Below are positions 11,120-20,054 of a DNA stretch of 64,000 nt, piece after piece. The stretch spans positions 2,864,501 through 2,928,500 of the forward strand of contig NZ_LR699166.1 in assembly GCF_902459525.1 (NCBI RefSeq), given 5' to 3'. The notes below the pieces were generated by a model. The model saw nothing but the letters and a program-made list of their open reading frames with translations. It was not told where the DNA came from and did no database searches. This DNA comes from Sideroxydans sp. CL21 (GTDB lineage: Bacteria > Pseudomonadota > Gammaproteobacteria > Burkholderiales > Gallionellaceae). Position 1 is the first letter of the stretch. Each line of letters opens with the position of its first letter. The translations under genes and the position numbers were made by a program.

Positions 11120-12253
11120 ATGAAATTCGCACTGCTATTCCTGCTCACAATTTTCCCTGCGCTTGCACTCTCAGAAGAGCAATCTCCTTCAGCCCCCATC
11201 CTTGCTGCCAGTTCCTACGTGTTGTACGACTACACCGGCGGGCAATTTTTAATGGAACAAAACGCCAGCACACACATTGCACCCGCTCAACTGACCAAGC
11301 TGATGACGGCGTATGTCGTATTCGGCGCGATCAAGCAGGGCAAGCTCTCCCTTACCCAGCGCATCATCCCTTCAGCTTATGCCACGCGCATGCAGGCTGA
11401 TGAACCTCACATGTTTTTGAATGCGGGCAATGAAGTGACCGTGGAAGAATTGCTACGCGGATTGATCGTGCAATCTGCCAACGATGCGGCGCGGGTACTG
11501 GCCGAAGCGATAGCCAATCACGAAATGGCATTGGCCGATACGATGAACAGCGAGGCGCAACGCCTCGGTTTGAAAGACACGCATTTTGTCAATGCTACCG
11601 GCCTGCCCGATGCGCAGAACTACAGCAGCGCGCACGATCTGGCATTGATCGCGGCTGCACTCGTGAGGGATTTCCCCCAGTTTTACTACATCTATGCGCA
11701 GCGTGAATTTGAATACAACGGCATCAACCAGTTCAACCGGAACCGTCTGCTGTGGCTGGATCCGTTCGTCGACGGTCTGGCGGCAAGCCTTAACGAGTCC
11801 GAAGAGTTCGACCTGGTCGCTTCCGCCAAACGCGACGAGCACCGCCTCATTTCCGTGATGATTGGTGCAGCAACGGAGAAGTTGCGCAACAACGAAAGCC
11901 AGCGTCTGTTGAACTACGGTTTCCAGAACTTTGAGACAATCAAACTCTACGCCAAAGATCAATCCGTCAGCGACAAGGACATCTGGAAAGGCACGTCACA
12001 TCACTTGAACATCGGCTTTCTGGCCGACCGTTATGTCACTATCCCAAAAGGTCAGCACGGCGCACTCAAAGCCACACTGGAAACGCGGCAACCAATGCTC
12101 GCCCCGTTCAACCGCGGACAGCAGGTCGGCACCCTTCATCTGAAACTGAACGACAAACCTTATCTCGACCTTCCCGTGGTCGCGCTGGATGACATACCAT
12201 TGGCCAACGTATTTTCGCGCGGAGTGGACAACATCCGGCTGCTTTTCCAATAG
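11120..12253 (+). CDS. PBP5/DacC-like D,D-carboxypeptidase homologue lacking catalytic residues
   Basis: 377 residues with a signal peptide (MKFALLFLLTIFPALALSEE), an S11-peptidase/PBP5 domain and the C-terminal beta domain of DacA/DacC. True enzymes trim D-Ala from peptidoglycan stem peptides using SxxK, SxN and KTG. Here SxxK reads Q57-L-T-K60 (PAQLTK instead of PASLTK), S119-A-N121 is kept, and the KTG site reads A-A-S (221–223, VDGLAAS). Two of three catalytic motifs are gone with the rest of the fold intact, so this is very likely a pseudoenzyme. It sits at the usual dacC position before dat–ybeD–lipB. It may be regulatory, structural or decaying. Confidence 0.88.
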   Translation: MKFALLFLLTIFPALALSEEQSPSAPILAASSYVLYDYTGGQFLMEQNASTHIAPAQLTKLMTAYVVFGAIKQGKLSLTQRIIPSAYATRMQADEPHMFLNAGNEVTVEELLRGLIVQSANDAARVLAEAIANHEMALADTMNSEAQRLGLKDTHFVNATGLPDAQNYSSAHDLALIAAALVRDFPQFYYIYAQREFEYNGINQFNRNRLLWLDPFVDGLAASLNESEEFDLVASAKRDEHRLISVMIGAATEKLRNNESQRLLNYGFQNFETIKLYAKDQSVSDKDIWKGTSHHLNIGFLADRYVTIPKGQHGALKATLETRQPMLAPFNRGQQVGTLHLKLNDKPYLDLPVVALDDIPLANVFSRGVDNIRLLFQ

Positions 12254-12262
12254 GGCGTAAAA

Positions 12263-13117
12263 ATGACAATCTACCTGAACGGCGACTACATGCCGATAGA
12301 GGAAGCAAGGGTTCCTGTACTGGATCGCGGCTTCATCTTCGGCGACGGAGTCTATGAAGTCATCCCGGTGTACTCGCGCCGCGCATTCCGCCTGACGGAA
12401 CATCTGAAGCGCCTGCAGCACAGTCTGGACGGTATCAAGTTGAAGAATCCGCACAGCGAAAACGAATGGGGTCTCATTCTCAACGAAATCATCAAACGCA
12501 ACTCACCCGAAGACCAATACCTCTATCTGCATATCACGCGCGGCGTCGCCAAGCGCGACCATGCCTTTCCCGTTCCGCCGGTAGCGCCGACTGTGTTCGT
12601 ATTAAGCAATCCGCTCACGACACCGCCCGCCGATCAGCTGCAGAACGGGATCAAATGCATCACCGTCGCGGACAACCGCTGGTTGCGCTGCGACATCAAG
12701 GCCATCGCGCTGCTTCCCAATGTCTTGCTGCGCCAGGCCGCGGTCGAAGCCGAGTGTGCCGAGGCCATTCTGATCCGGGACGACACCTTCCTCACAGAAG
12801 GCGCTGCAAGCAATATCTTCGCGGTTAAGAACGGCACGCTGCTAACCCCGCCTAAGGACAATCTCATGCTGCCCGGCATCACTTACGACGTCATTCTTGA
12901 ACTCGCTGCGGCGAACCTCATACCCTTTGAAGTGCGCAAAGTGATGAAAACGGAATTATCCGGTGCCGATGAATTACTGCTGACTTCCAGCACCAAGGAA
13001 GTGCTTGCGATCACCTCTCTCGATGGCAAGCCCGTTGGCAACGGGAAGCCCGGCCCGGTGTTCGCCAGGTTGCATCAGCTGTATCAAACATTCAAACAGG
13101 ACGTGATGCGCAAATGA
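12263..13117 (+). CDS. dat: D-amino acid aminotransferase (class IV, PLP)
   Basis: 284-residue fold-type IV aminotransferase, transferring amino groups between D-amino acids and 2-oxo acids, for example supplying D-Glu and D-Ala for peptidoglycan. VLDRGFIFGDGVYEVIPVY (19–37) is typical of the D-amino acid branch. The PLP lysine is K146 (CDIKAIALL), and the TEGAASNIF and LPGITYDVI segments bind cofactor and phosphate. It starts 9 bp after the PBP5-like gene, and its ATGA overlaps ybeD. A branched-chain or aminodeoxychorismate lyase role is less likely given the context. Confidence 0.88.
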   Translation: MTIYLNGDYMPIEEARVPVLDRGFIFGDGVYEVIPVYSRRAFRLTEHLKRLQHSLDGIKLKNPHSENEWGLILNEIIKRNSPEDQYLYLHITRGVAKRDHAFPVPPVAPTVFVLSNPLTTPPADQLQNGIKCITVADNRWLRCDIKAIALLPNVLLRQAAVEAECAEAILIRDDTFLTEGAASNIFAVKNGTLLTPPKDNLMLPGITYDVILELAAANLIPFEVRKVMKTELSGADELLLTSSTKEVLAITSLDGKPVGNGKPGPVFARLHQLYQTFKQDVMRK

Positions 13118-13383
13118 TCAAACCGGAAGATTCTCTGATCGAGTATCCCTGCGACTTCCCGATTAAAGTCTTCGGCGAGGCTAAACCGGGCTTCGCACAG
13201 GCTATTGCAAAGGTCGTGCTGGTGCATGCGCCGGATTTCGACAGTGCATGCATCGAGACACGCAGCAGCAGCAACGCGAAATACCTCAGCCTCACCTGCA
13301 CCATCCGCGCCACCTCGCGCGAACAGCTCGACAATTTGTATCGCGACCTGACTTCGCACCCCATGGTTAAAATGGTGCTGTAA
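13114..13383 (+). CDS. ybeD: YbeD family protein (DUF493)
   Basis: 89-residue ACT-like small protein. The family pattern is clear: [14 protein letters not shown] at the N-terminus, an [17 protein letters not shown] core and a C-terminal end HPMVKMVL. It is nearly always found between dacC/dat and lipB, as here, and is thought to connect to lipoate metabolism; its biochemical role is not established. It overlaps dat by 4 bp. Confidence 0.92.
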   Translation: MIKPEDSLIEYPCDFPIKVFGEAKPGFAQAIAKVVLVHAPDFDSACIETRSSSNAKYLSLTCTIRATSREQLDNLYRDLTSHPMVKMVL

Positions 13384-13429
13384 ACAATTCAGCCTCTCTT
13401 GGCGGAATTGAACGTTACCTTATCTTTCA

Positions 13430-13462
13430 TCCCATCTCCCGCAGCGCGGGGAGGGCTAGAGA
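13430..13462. repeat. Extragenic CTCCC/GGGAG palindrome
   Basis: CATCTCCCGCAGCGCGGGGAGGG forms a stem (CTCCCGC/GCGGGGAG) in the ybeD–lipB gap. Related CCCTCTCCC...GGGAGAGGG palindromes occur at about 43930–43970, 46950–46980 and 62785–62862, so this is one of a dispersed family. It might also act as an attenuator before lipB. Confidence 0.5.
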
Positions 13463-13484
13463 AGAGGAAAGAGGGAAATACGCT

Positions 13485-14132
13485 ATGCAATATCCATCTC
13501 TGCACATCAAAGCATTGGGTATGGTCGATTACGAACCGACCTGGCGTGCCATGCAGCGCTTCACCGACGAACGCACTGCCGATACGCTGGACGAAATATG
13601 GCTGGTGCAGCACCCGCCCACCTACACGCAAGGCCAGGCTGGCAAACCGGAACACCTGCTCAATCCGACCGCCATCCCCGTGGTCAAGATTGATCGCGGG
13701 GGGCAGATCACCTACCACGGCCCCGGGCAGATCGTCGCCTACCTGCTGCTGGATTTACGCCGCTGGAAGATCAACGTGCGCGAACTAGTACGCCTGATGG
13801 AACAAGCCGTGATCGACCTGCTCGCGGAATATGGCGTTGCAGCGCAAGGCCGCGAAGAAGCACCCGGCGTGTATGTCGGAGACGCCAAGATTGCCGCCTT
13901 GGGACTCAAGATCAAGAAAAGCTGCAGTTATCACGGCCTGTCGTTCAACGTCGATATGGACCTGTCGCCGTTCGACAACATCAACCCCTGCGGCTACGAA
14001 GGACTGCGCGTCACCCAGGCCATCGAAGTCGGCATCCCGGTGCCATGGGAAGAACTGCAAGCGCAACTTACGCAGAACCTGGTGCATGGCTTGCAACGGC
14101 ACTTGGACAAGAAGCACCTGCGTGAGCAGTGA
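13485..14132 (+). CDS. lipB: Octanoyl-[ACP]:protein N-octanoyltransferase
   Basis: Moves octanoate from acyl carrier protein to lipoyl domains, the first step of endogenous lipoate attachment. 215 residues with the family signature [12 protein letters not shown] (71–82) and the catalytic pair K135 (DAKIAALG) and C169 (NPCGYEG). Start ATG follows GAGGGAAATACGCT. The usual next gene, lipA, is not here; an IHF-like gene follows instead. Confidence 0.95.
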   Translation: MQYPSLHIKALGMVDYEPTWRAMQRFTDERTADTLDEIWLVQHPPTYTQGQAGKPEHLLNPTAIPVVKIDRGGQITYHGPGQIVAYLLLDLRRWKINVRELVRLMEQAVIDLLAEYGVAAQGREEAPGVYVGDAKIAALGLKIKKSCSYHGLSFNVDMDLSPFDNINPCGYEGLRVTQAIEVGIPVPWEELQAQLTQNLVHGLQRHLDKKHLREQ

Positions 14133-14347
14133 CCGACAGCAGATCAGAACCCGATTTTCAATCATCAGCAGCACTAAAAACTCACCAACGCAGTGCATTG
14201 AGTGCATCCTGGTGCGTATTTTCTCCGCCCTGTAATGCTAACCCGTTGATAAATATCGCCGCATAGTCTGGCACGTTGCTTGCATTCTATTAAACTGAAA
14301 GTGATGCAGGTCTGCTTACTGCTGCTTTCATGTTTCTCCTCCCTACT

Positions 14348-14376
14348 TGGGCATCCTTCTGGATGCCCACTTTTTC
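14348..14376 (+). terminator. Hairpin with T-tract before the IHF-like gene
   Basis: GGGCATCC-TTCT-GGATGCCC followed by ACTTTTTCT has the form of an intrinsic terminator. It ends about 20 bases before the start of the next coding sequence, so it could stop read-through from lipB or act as an attenuator inside the leader of the IHF-like gene. Confidence 0.6.
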
Positions 14377-14396
14377 TCCGGATGAAAGACACGTAT

Positions 14397-14684
14397 ATGA
14401 ATCGCAGCGACCTGATCTCCAAATTGGCTGAGTTGACACCAAACCTGCAAGCGAAAGATGTCGAGCTTGGCGTAAAAATCATCCTGGAAAAATTGGCATC
14501 GACCATCTCGAATGGAAGCCGGGTGGAGATTCGCGGTTTCGGCAGCTTTGGTTTGAATTATCGAAAACCACGAAGTGGTCGCAATCCGAAGACCGGCGAA
14601 AAAATTACGGTAACTGCCAAATACCACCCGCGCTTTAAACCGGGGAAAACATTAAGGGAATTGCCCATTCAGGATGAAAAATGA
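14397..14684 (+). CDS. IHF beta / HU-family DNA-bending protein (copy 1)
   Basis: 95-residue HU/IHF fold. [21 protein letters not shown] is the IHF-beta type N-terminus, [14 protein letters not shown] the beta-hairpin base, and [10 protein letters not shown] the DNA-intercalating arm with its proline. Members bend DNA in recombination, replication and promoter activation. The ATG at 14397 gives the normal length; a longer frame upstream would run through the terminator-like hairpin. A second, divergent copy lies 2.6 kb away, and ihfB proper is usually next to rpsA, so this may be an accessory paralogue. Confidence 0.88.
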   Translation: MNRSDLISKLAELTPNLQAKDVELGVKIILEKLASTISNGSRVEIRGFGSFGLNYRKPRSGRNPKTGEKITVTAKYHPRFKPGKTLRELPIQDEK

Positions 14685-14842
14685 AAACGGCATATTCCAG
14701 ATTGGCTAAAGCTTTTTGCAGGATAGTTGAAAGCACAATGCCTTTGATAACGGCTATCGCACTGGCCGACTCAATCAATCCGCCAAACTAGCAGCGATAA
14801 CATCTCGCTTGTTTGTTGGCGTGTTAATTCGGAAAACATCTA
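14685..14842. other. Intergenic region, convergent genes
   Basis: 158 bp between the IHF-like gene and the convergent radical SAM gene. I see no strong terminator and no open reading frame of note. Confidence 0.5.
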
Positions 14843-15907
14843 CTAAAACAAACTTTGTTGCCCATACTTGTCCGGTTTGATGAAGAGCGTCGTATCCAGT
14901 GTATTCTCTTCGCGATTGAACCCCAGACGTTCGCACGCAAGCCGAAAACGCGCGGACAACAACTGCGCGAACAAGCCTTGACCGCTAAAGCGCGAACCGA
15001 ATTCCGGATCGTTCTCCCGCCCGCCGCGCATCTCCCGCAAGCGGCTCATCACATGCTCCGCCTTCAGCGGATAGTGCGTGCCGAGCCAATCCTTGAACAA
15101 GTCTTTCAACTCGTAAGGCAGGCGCAGCAAGGTGTAAGCGGTTGTTCGCGCCCCGTGCTCATGCGCAGCTTGCAGTACATTCTCCAGTTCCGCATCGGTG
15201 AGAAAAGGAATCACCGGCGCAACCATCACCCCGCAGGGCACGCCAGCATCGTTCAAAGCTCGTACGGCTTGCAACCTGCGCCGCGGAGATGCGGCGCGCG
15301 GCTCCAGTTTGCGTGCCAGTTCAGCATCCAGCGTGGTGACCGAGATGAATACCTGCACCAGTTTTTCCCGCGCCAGTTGCGCAAGCAGGTCGATATCGCG
15401 CTCGACCAATGCCGACTTGGTCACGATGGACAGCGGATGCCTGCATTCCGCCAGCACCTCCAGTATCTGCCGCGTGATCTTCCACTCGCGTTCTATGGGT
15501 TGATAGGGGTCGGTATTGGAACCGAGTGCAATGGGTGAGCATCGGTAGGAAGGCTTCGCCAGTTCAGCGCGCAACAGCTTTGCCGCCTCCGGCTTGGCAA
15601 ACAGTTTGGTCTCGAAATCCAGCCCCGGTGAGAGGTTCAGGTAGCCATGCGAAGGCCGCGCATAGCAATAGATACAGCCGTGTTCGCAACCGCGATAGGC
15701 ATTCAGCGAATAATCGAACGGCAAGTCCGGCGAATCGTGGCGCTGGATCACGCTCTTCGTTTTCTCTACCGTCACAGTCGTCCTGAACGGAGGCAGCTCT
15801 TCATCCGTTGTGCCCCATCCATCATCGACACGTTCGCGTGCCACACTCTCGAAGCGTCCTTCGATCTGCAACGTTGCGCCACGTCCTTTTACTACTTCGT
15901 GCTTCAC
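14843..15907 (-). CDS. PA0069-family radical SAM protein
   Basis: 354 residues. The radical SAM cluster motif is CEHGCIYCYARP (about residue 74), C-x3-C-x2-C followed by YARPSHGYL. This and the GSNTDPYQPIE and TKSALVERDIDLL segments match the PA0069/spore-photolyase-like Rv2578c group. The reaction is unknown; homology alone suggests a 5'-deoxyadenosyl radical enzyme. The start is GTG at 15905–15907, behind AGGAAAGATCAA. It is transcribed alone, divergent from the riboswitch–motB unit. Confidence 0.9.
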   Translation of the reverse strand: MKHEVVKGRGATLQIEGRFESVARERVDDGWGTTDEELPPFRTTVTVEKTKSVIQRHDSPDLPFDYSLNAYRGCEHGCIYCYARPSHGYLNLSPGLDFETKLFAKPEAAKLLRAELAKPSYRCSPIALGSNTDPYQPIEREWKITRQILEVLAECRHPLSIVTKSALVERDIDLLAQLAREKLVQVFISVTTLDAELARKLEPRAASPRRRLQAVRALNDAGVPCGVMVAPVIPFLTDAELENVLQAAHEHGARTTAYTLLRLPYELKDLFKDWLGTHYPLKAEHVMSRLREMRGGRENDPEFGSRFSGQGLFAQLLSARFRLACERLGFNREENTLDTTLFIKPDKYGQQSLF

Positions 15908-16117
15908 TTGATCTTTCCTGGCCCGAGGTCTTGTTGCAACAGAACGATCGTTCTGTATTCCTCAACTATAGGGCGCACGGGGAGGCCATGTCAAACCGGG
16001 CATGTGTGGCTCGCAGTTTCACAACTTGATAAGTCGACGTGTAGGCCATGAGGTCAGCAAGTTTGACAGCATCCTCGGCTTAACCATAGAATCCAAATGC
16101 AATCGTCGATTTATACA

Positions 16118-16232
16118 TCGGCACCTGCAAGGGCAAACCCGCCGAAAGACGGGGACGCAAAGCTACCGGGCTAAAGGACATGTTCCTATTCGACTACTCG
16201 TCGAGTGCCAGCGGGGCCGCCAGGCAATCTGA
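16118..16232 (+). ncRNA. Cyclic di-GMP-I riboswitch (GEMM-I)
   Basis: The stretch reads ...AAGGGCAAACCC-GCCGAAAGAC-GGGGACGCAAAGCTACCGG-GCTAAAGG... and closes with ...GCGGGGCCGCC. The GGGCAAACC, GAAA tetraloop, GGGACGCAAAGCYxCCGG and CTAAA blocks, in that order, are the conserved core of class I c-di-GMP aptamers (compare Vc2). It ends about 70 bases before the ATG of the motB-like gene, so c-di-GMP should control that gene's expression. The expression platform between aptamer and start is not clear by eye. Confidence 0.93.
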
Positions 16233-16300
16233 GCATTTTCTCAATTTCTTTTGGCGTTCCGCTGGTTCGGGTCTTTGCGTATAACCAATACGAGGGTTAT

Positions 16301-17227
16301 ATGGCAGTAGTAAATCCTGAAATCAGTAAATCTGGCAATAACAAATCGGACAAGAAAAAAATCCGTACGATGGTTATTAAAAGGATAAAACACATCCGCA
16401 AGCCGCATTCCAGCGGCACGTGGAAAATCGCTTACGCCGATTTCGTAACTGCCATGATGGCGTTTTTTTTGCTGCTGTGGATGATTGGAAACAATTCGGA
16501 AGCCCGGCTGCGGGGTATTGCAAAATACTTTCAAACACCATTGATGGTTTCCTTTGCCGGCGGGAAGGATATGTCCGATCTTGGTAACATCATAAACAAT
16601 GGGAGCAACGGTCTCATTGAAGGTAATGCGCAATTGAAAAAAGGCGACGTGCCGGAGTCTCATCGATTCGATTTGACCGATGGGCGACGAGAAGCGCAGC
16701 ACAAAGAAATGGCGCACCTGCAGGAACTGAAGCTCCGCCTGGAGCAAGAGATTGATGCGAATCCGGAGCTGCGCAACTTCAAGGATCAATTCCAGATCGA
16801 CATCACCACGGACGGTTTGCGTATCCAGATTATCGACAAACAAAATCGCCCGATGTTCGATCTGGGCAGCGCAAGCCTCCAGCCATACACGGTTGATATC
16901 CTGCATAAATTCGGCAACGTATTAAACGACGTACCAAACAGGATAGGCATTACCGGTCACACCGATGCAACGCCTTATCAAGGCACAGCAAGAAATTACA
17001 GCAACTGGGAGCTGTCGCTGGATCGCGCCAACGCTGCACGGCGTGCACTGATCGGCGGGGGCATGTCAGACGACAAGATCATCCGCGTCGTCGGTTTGTC
17101 TTCTTCTGCACCGTTCGATTCAGCCGATCCGTTCAGCCCGCATAACCGACGCATCAGCATCATCGTGATGAATGCACGGGCAGAGAATACTGTCCGCACG
17201 GATGGCGCATGGCTCGAAACCGAATGA
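16301..17227 (+). CDS. MotB-like flagellar stator protein under riboswitch control
   Basis: 308 residues. N-terminal KPHSSGTWKIAYADFVTAMMAFFLLLWM is the MotB 'plug and TM' signature with the proton-carrying aspartate D47. The C-terminal OmpA-like peptidoglycan-binding domain contains ITGHTDATPYQ and NWELSLDRANAARRAL. It should anchor a proton-driven stator to the cell wall. No motA is adjacent, so the partner must be encoded elsewhere. The ATG at 16301 (behind GAGGGTTAT) is chosen because the longer frame would start inside the riboswitch. Confidence 0.9.
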   Translation: MAVVNPEISKSGNNKSDKKKIRTMVIKRIKHIRKPHSSGTWKIAYADFVTAMMAFFLLLWMIGNNSEARLRGIAKYFQTPLMVSFAGGKDMSDLGNIINNGSNGLIEGNAQLKKGDVPESHRFDLTDGRREAQHKEMAHLQELKLRLEQEIDANPELRNFKDQFQIDITTDGLRIQIIDKQNRPMFDLGSASLQPYTVDILHKFGNVLNDVPNRIGITGHTDATPYQGTARNYSNWELSLDRANAARRALIGGGMSDDKIIRVVGLSSSAPFDSADPFSPHNRRISIIVMNARAENTVRTDGAWLETE

Positions 17228-17281
17228 GATCAACGTCCTCACTCTCTCCAGACACTCTTCCAACTATAAATACACATCATC

Positions 17282-17632
17282 ATGACGAGATCAGAACTGA
17301 TTGAACAGCTTGCTTCCAGACATCCGGAACTTACCCAGCGGGATATTGAGATGAGCGTCCGCCTGATTCTGGATCAGATTTCCTGCGTTCTGGAGAAGAA
17401 GGAAAGAGTTGAGATCCGGGGATTCGGGACCTTCGGAATCCTGCATCGCCTGCCACGCAATGGGCGCAACCCAAAAACGGGCCTCATTGTCGAAGTGCCC
17501 GCCAAGGACGTGCCGCACTTCAAAGCCGGCATTGCGACACGAAGTCGCGTACAGAAGTTGTTTCTGCTTCAAATGAAGAAACCATCCGTGTCACCGGATG
17601 AATCTAGGGGTCTGAATAAAGAGCGGCCCTGA
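17282..17632 (+). CDS. IHF beta / HU-family DNA-bending protein (copy 2)
   Basis: 116 residues. MTRSELIEQLASRHPELTQRDIE is the IHF-beta N-terminus, [15 protein letters not shown] the core and NGRNPKTGLIVEV the DNA arm. The last ~20 residues are an unusual tail encoded across a CATCCG...CGGATG palindrome just upstream of the group II intron, so the true C-terminus may have been altered by that insertion. Clearly a paralogue of the copy at 14.4 kb, but well diverged from it. Confidence 0.85.
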   Translation: MTRSELIEQLASRHPELTQRDIEMSVRLILDQISCVLEKKERVEIRGFGTFGILHRLPRNGRNPKTGLIVEVPAKDVPHFKAGIATRSRVQKLFLLQMKKPSVSPDESRGLNKERP

Positions 17633-17644
17633 CACTGTAACGAA

Positions 17645-19886
17645 GTGCCGCAGGGCACGGGGTATCAATCGCGAGAGGCATACCCTTCTGACAGCCATGC
17701 GTCGGTGAAGTGCTAGATAGTCGGTATGGTGAAAACATTTGAATCTGCGATAAAGATCGTAACTGAAAGCAAGCGGAAGTGGCTAATACGCTTGAACCAA
17801 AACGGTAATGGAGGTGGGAACAGCGTCTTGCCGGTACGCTTTCGTGACCCATACACCTCCCGGTCGATAGCAGGCACCTAACCCGACGTACTTCTGTACG
17901 TGGAACGTGGAAACCCCGTATCGCTCCCTTCGGGGACAGCGGACTGTAAAGTCCGCCCATGGTGATGCGGGCACAGGAACGAGGAAAAAGCGAATGCCGT
18001 TCTGTAACGGGATGGATAGGGGTTGAAACATCACCCCACGCGAAAGCGGGCAGACTTCCTTATGGTCTCTCCTCACAAGAGAGTTGGCAGAACCATCCAA
18101 ACGGGGGGAAAGCAAATGAACGCTGCAACATTGGCGTGTGCATCTTCCGGCATGACGTGGGACGACATCAGTTGGATCGACGTCCAGCGTCAGGTAAGGC
18201 GGCTGCAAGCGCGTATTGTGAAGGCAACACAGGTCGGCAGATACAACAAGGTGAAAGCCTTGCAATGGATGTTGACCCACTCGTTCAGCGGCAAAGCATT
18301 AGCCGTCAGACGCGTGACTGAAAATAAAGGCAGGAACACCCCCGGTGTGGACAAGATCACATGGAAAACACCGGCGGCAAAGATCAACGCGATCGCGTCG
18401 ATGAAGCGACGGGGATATTCGCCGCTTCCGCTTCGGAGGGTATTAATTCCGAAGAAGAATGGCAAAACAAGGCCGCTTGGCATTCCCGTAATGAGGTGCC
18501 GCGCCATGCAAGCGCTATATCTGCTGGCGTTGGAACCCGTTGCGGAAACCACCGCTGACCTGCACTCATATGGGTTCAGGCCGGAGCGCTCAACTGCCGA
18601 TGCAGGAGGGAAATGCTTCAACTCCCTCGCGCAAAAGGTAAGTGCGGAATGGGTGCTGGAGGCCGACATCAAAGGCTGTTTCGACAACATCAGTCATGAC
18701 TGGATGATCGCCAACATTCCTATGGACAAGGCGATTCTAAAGAAATGGCTCAAGGCGGGATACGTTTATCAAAACGAACTCTTCCCCACAGACGCCGGCA
18801 CCCCGCAAGGGGGCATCATCAGTCCGGTTCTGGCAAACATGACGCTTGACGGCCTCGAAGCGATGCTAGCGGAAAAATTCCCGAGAGCGAGACAGCGAGG
18901 ACTGAAAATGAACATGGTGCGTTACGCGGACGACTTTATTATTACCGGCCACTCGAAAGAGTGGCTGGAGCATGAGGTCAAGCCCGCAGTGGTTGAATTT
19001 CTAGCGGAACGTGGATTAGTCCTGTCGCCGGAAAAAACCAAAATAACGCACATCAGTGATGGGTTTGATTTCCTCGGATGGAACATTCGCAAATATAACG
19101 GCACGTTGCTGATAAAGCCGTCTAAAGCGAACATCAAAGCGCACCTTGATAAAATTCGAGAAATCATCAATGGCAACAAGTCGGCTAAACAGGCCAATCT
19201 GATAAGGCTGCTCAATCCTGTTTTACGGGGATGGGCGAATTACCATAGCCATGTAGTCGCCAAGAAAACCTTTGCTTGGGTTGATAGTCATGTCTGGTCA
19301 ATGTTATGGCGATGGGCGGTAAGAAGACATCCAAATAAAGAAGCCCGATGGGTTAAAGATAAATACTTTAAATCCAGAGGTAGTCGAAACTGGGTATTTG
19401 CCGCAACAGAAAAAATAGAAGATGGAACGCGAAGAGAATTCATCTTGCTGCGAGAATCGGACACGCCAATACAACGGCATGTCAAAATCAAAGCCGATGC
19501 CAATCCGCATGATCCACAATGGGAGCCGTATTTCGAATCCCGATGGGGCAAGAAAATGCTGCGCTCAACAAGAGGTCGGCGGAAGCTTTACTGGGTCTGG
19601 CTCAGGCAAGATGGCATATGTCCTACCTGTCATGATGAAATCACAAAGGGCATCCCGTGGGATGTTCGCTACATTGTGAAAAAATCCGAAGGCGGTTCGG
19701 ACGCATCGAGCAATCTTCGAATACACCATCTCAATTGCCGTAGGAGTCATTAGTATGCCGAAAAATATAGTTGTGAAACCGGGTATTGAAAAAATGCCTT
19801 TGCAGAGGCTTGAGCCGTGTGGATCGAAAGACCCATGCACGGTTCTGAGGGGGCTGGGCGCGGGTAACCGCGTCCGGCTACCCAGC
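17645..19886 (+). mobile_element. Group II intron, chloroplast-like class, with encoded maturase
   Basis: A reverse transcriptase gene is surrounded by structured RNA. Domain V is easy to see at about 19812–19845 (GAGCCGTGTG-GATCGAAAGACC-...GCACGGTTC). Domain VI follows at 19850–19883: an 11-bp stem (GCTGGGCGCGG/CCGCGTCCGGC) with a GTAA loop and a TACCC end holding the candidate branch-point A. The 5' end is placed at GTGCCG (17645), since group II introns begin GTGYG-like, but this is approximate. The 3' end is set just after domain VI. It sits right behind the second IHF-like gene, in the same direction. Confidence 0.85.
18116..19753 (+). CDS. ltrA: Group II intron reverse transcriptase/maturase with degenerate HNH
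   Basis: 545-residue intron-encoded protein. RT blocks include RRVLIPKKNGKTRPLGIP, the SYGFRPERSTADA segment, GTPQGGIISPVLANM and catalytic YADD (270–273). The maturase X domain follows (LLNPVLRGWANYHSHVV). The C-terminal endonuclease keeps the zinc pairs (C502-P-T-C505, late NC) and NLRIHHLNC. However, the first HNH histidines are replaced by R-Y (DVRYIVKKSEGG where VHH is usual), so DNA cleavage may be lost. The ATG at 18116 lies behind GGGGGGAAAGCAA. Confidence 0.92.
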   Translation: MNAATLACASSGMTWDDISWIDVQRQVRRLQARIVKATQVGRYNKVKALQWMLTHSFSGKALAVRRVTENKGRNTPGVDKITWKTPAAKINAIASMKRRGYSPLPLRRVLIPKKNGKTRPLGIPVMRCRAMQALYLLALEPVAETTADLHSYGFRPERSTADAGGKCFNSLAQKVSAEWVLEADIKGCFDNISHDWMIANIPMDKAILKKWLKAGYVYQNELFPTDAGTPQGGIISPVLANMTLDGLEAMLAEKFPRARQRGLKMNMVRYADDFIITGHSKEWLEHEVKPAVVEFLAERGLVLSPEKTKITHISDGFDFLGWNIRKYNGTLLIKPSKANIKAHLDKIREIINGNKSAKQANLIRLLNPVLRGWANYHSHVVAKKTFAWVDSHVWSMLWRWAVRRHPNKEARWVKDKYFKSRGSRNWVFAATEKIEDGTRREFILLRESDTPIQRHVKIKADANPHDPQWEPYFESRWGKKMLRSTRGRRKLYWVWLRQDGICPTCHDEITKGIPWDVRYIVKKSEGGSDASSNLRIHHLNCRRSH

Positions 19887-20054
19887 AGGAATTGCGCATC
19901 AGGGTCAATCGTCTAAAACCGGATATCCGCTAGGCATTCGCCTTGCCGTTGTCGTGACGGTTGCGCGCACTTCAGGGAGTGTTTAGAGTGAGCGCATGAT
20001 TGATCTCGTCCCAAAGTCAGGCCTTTTCATATACGAGCCCGCTCCCTTCCACCC

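Noticed and set aside
17640-20040. Prophage or integrative element around the intron
   Set aside because: No integrase, phage structural genes or att-like duplication; the group II intron explains the region.
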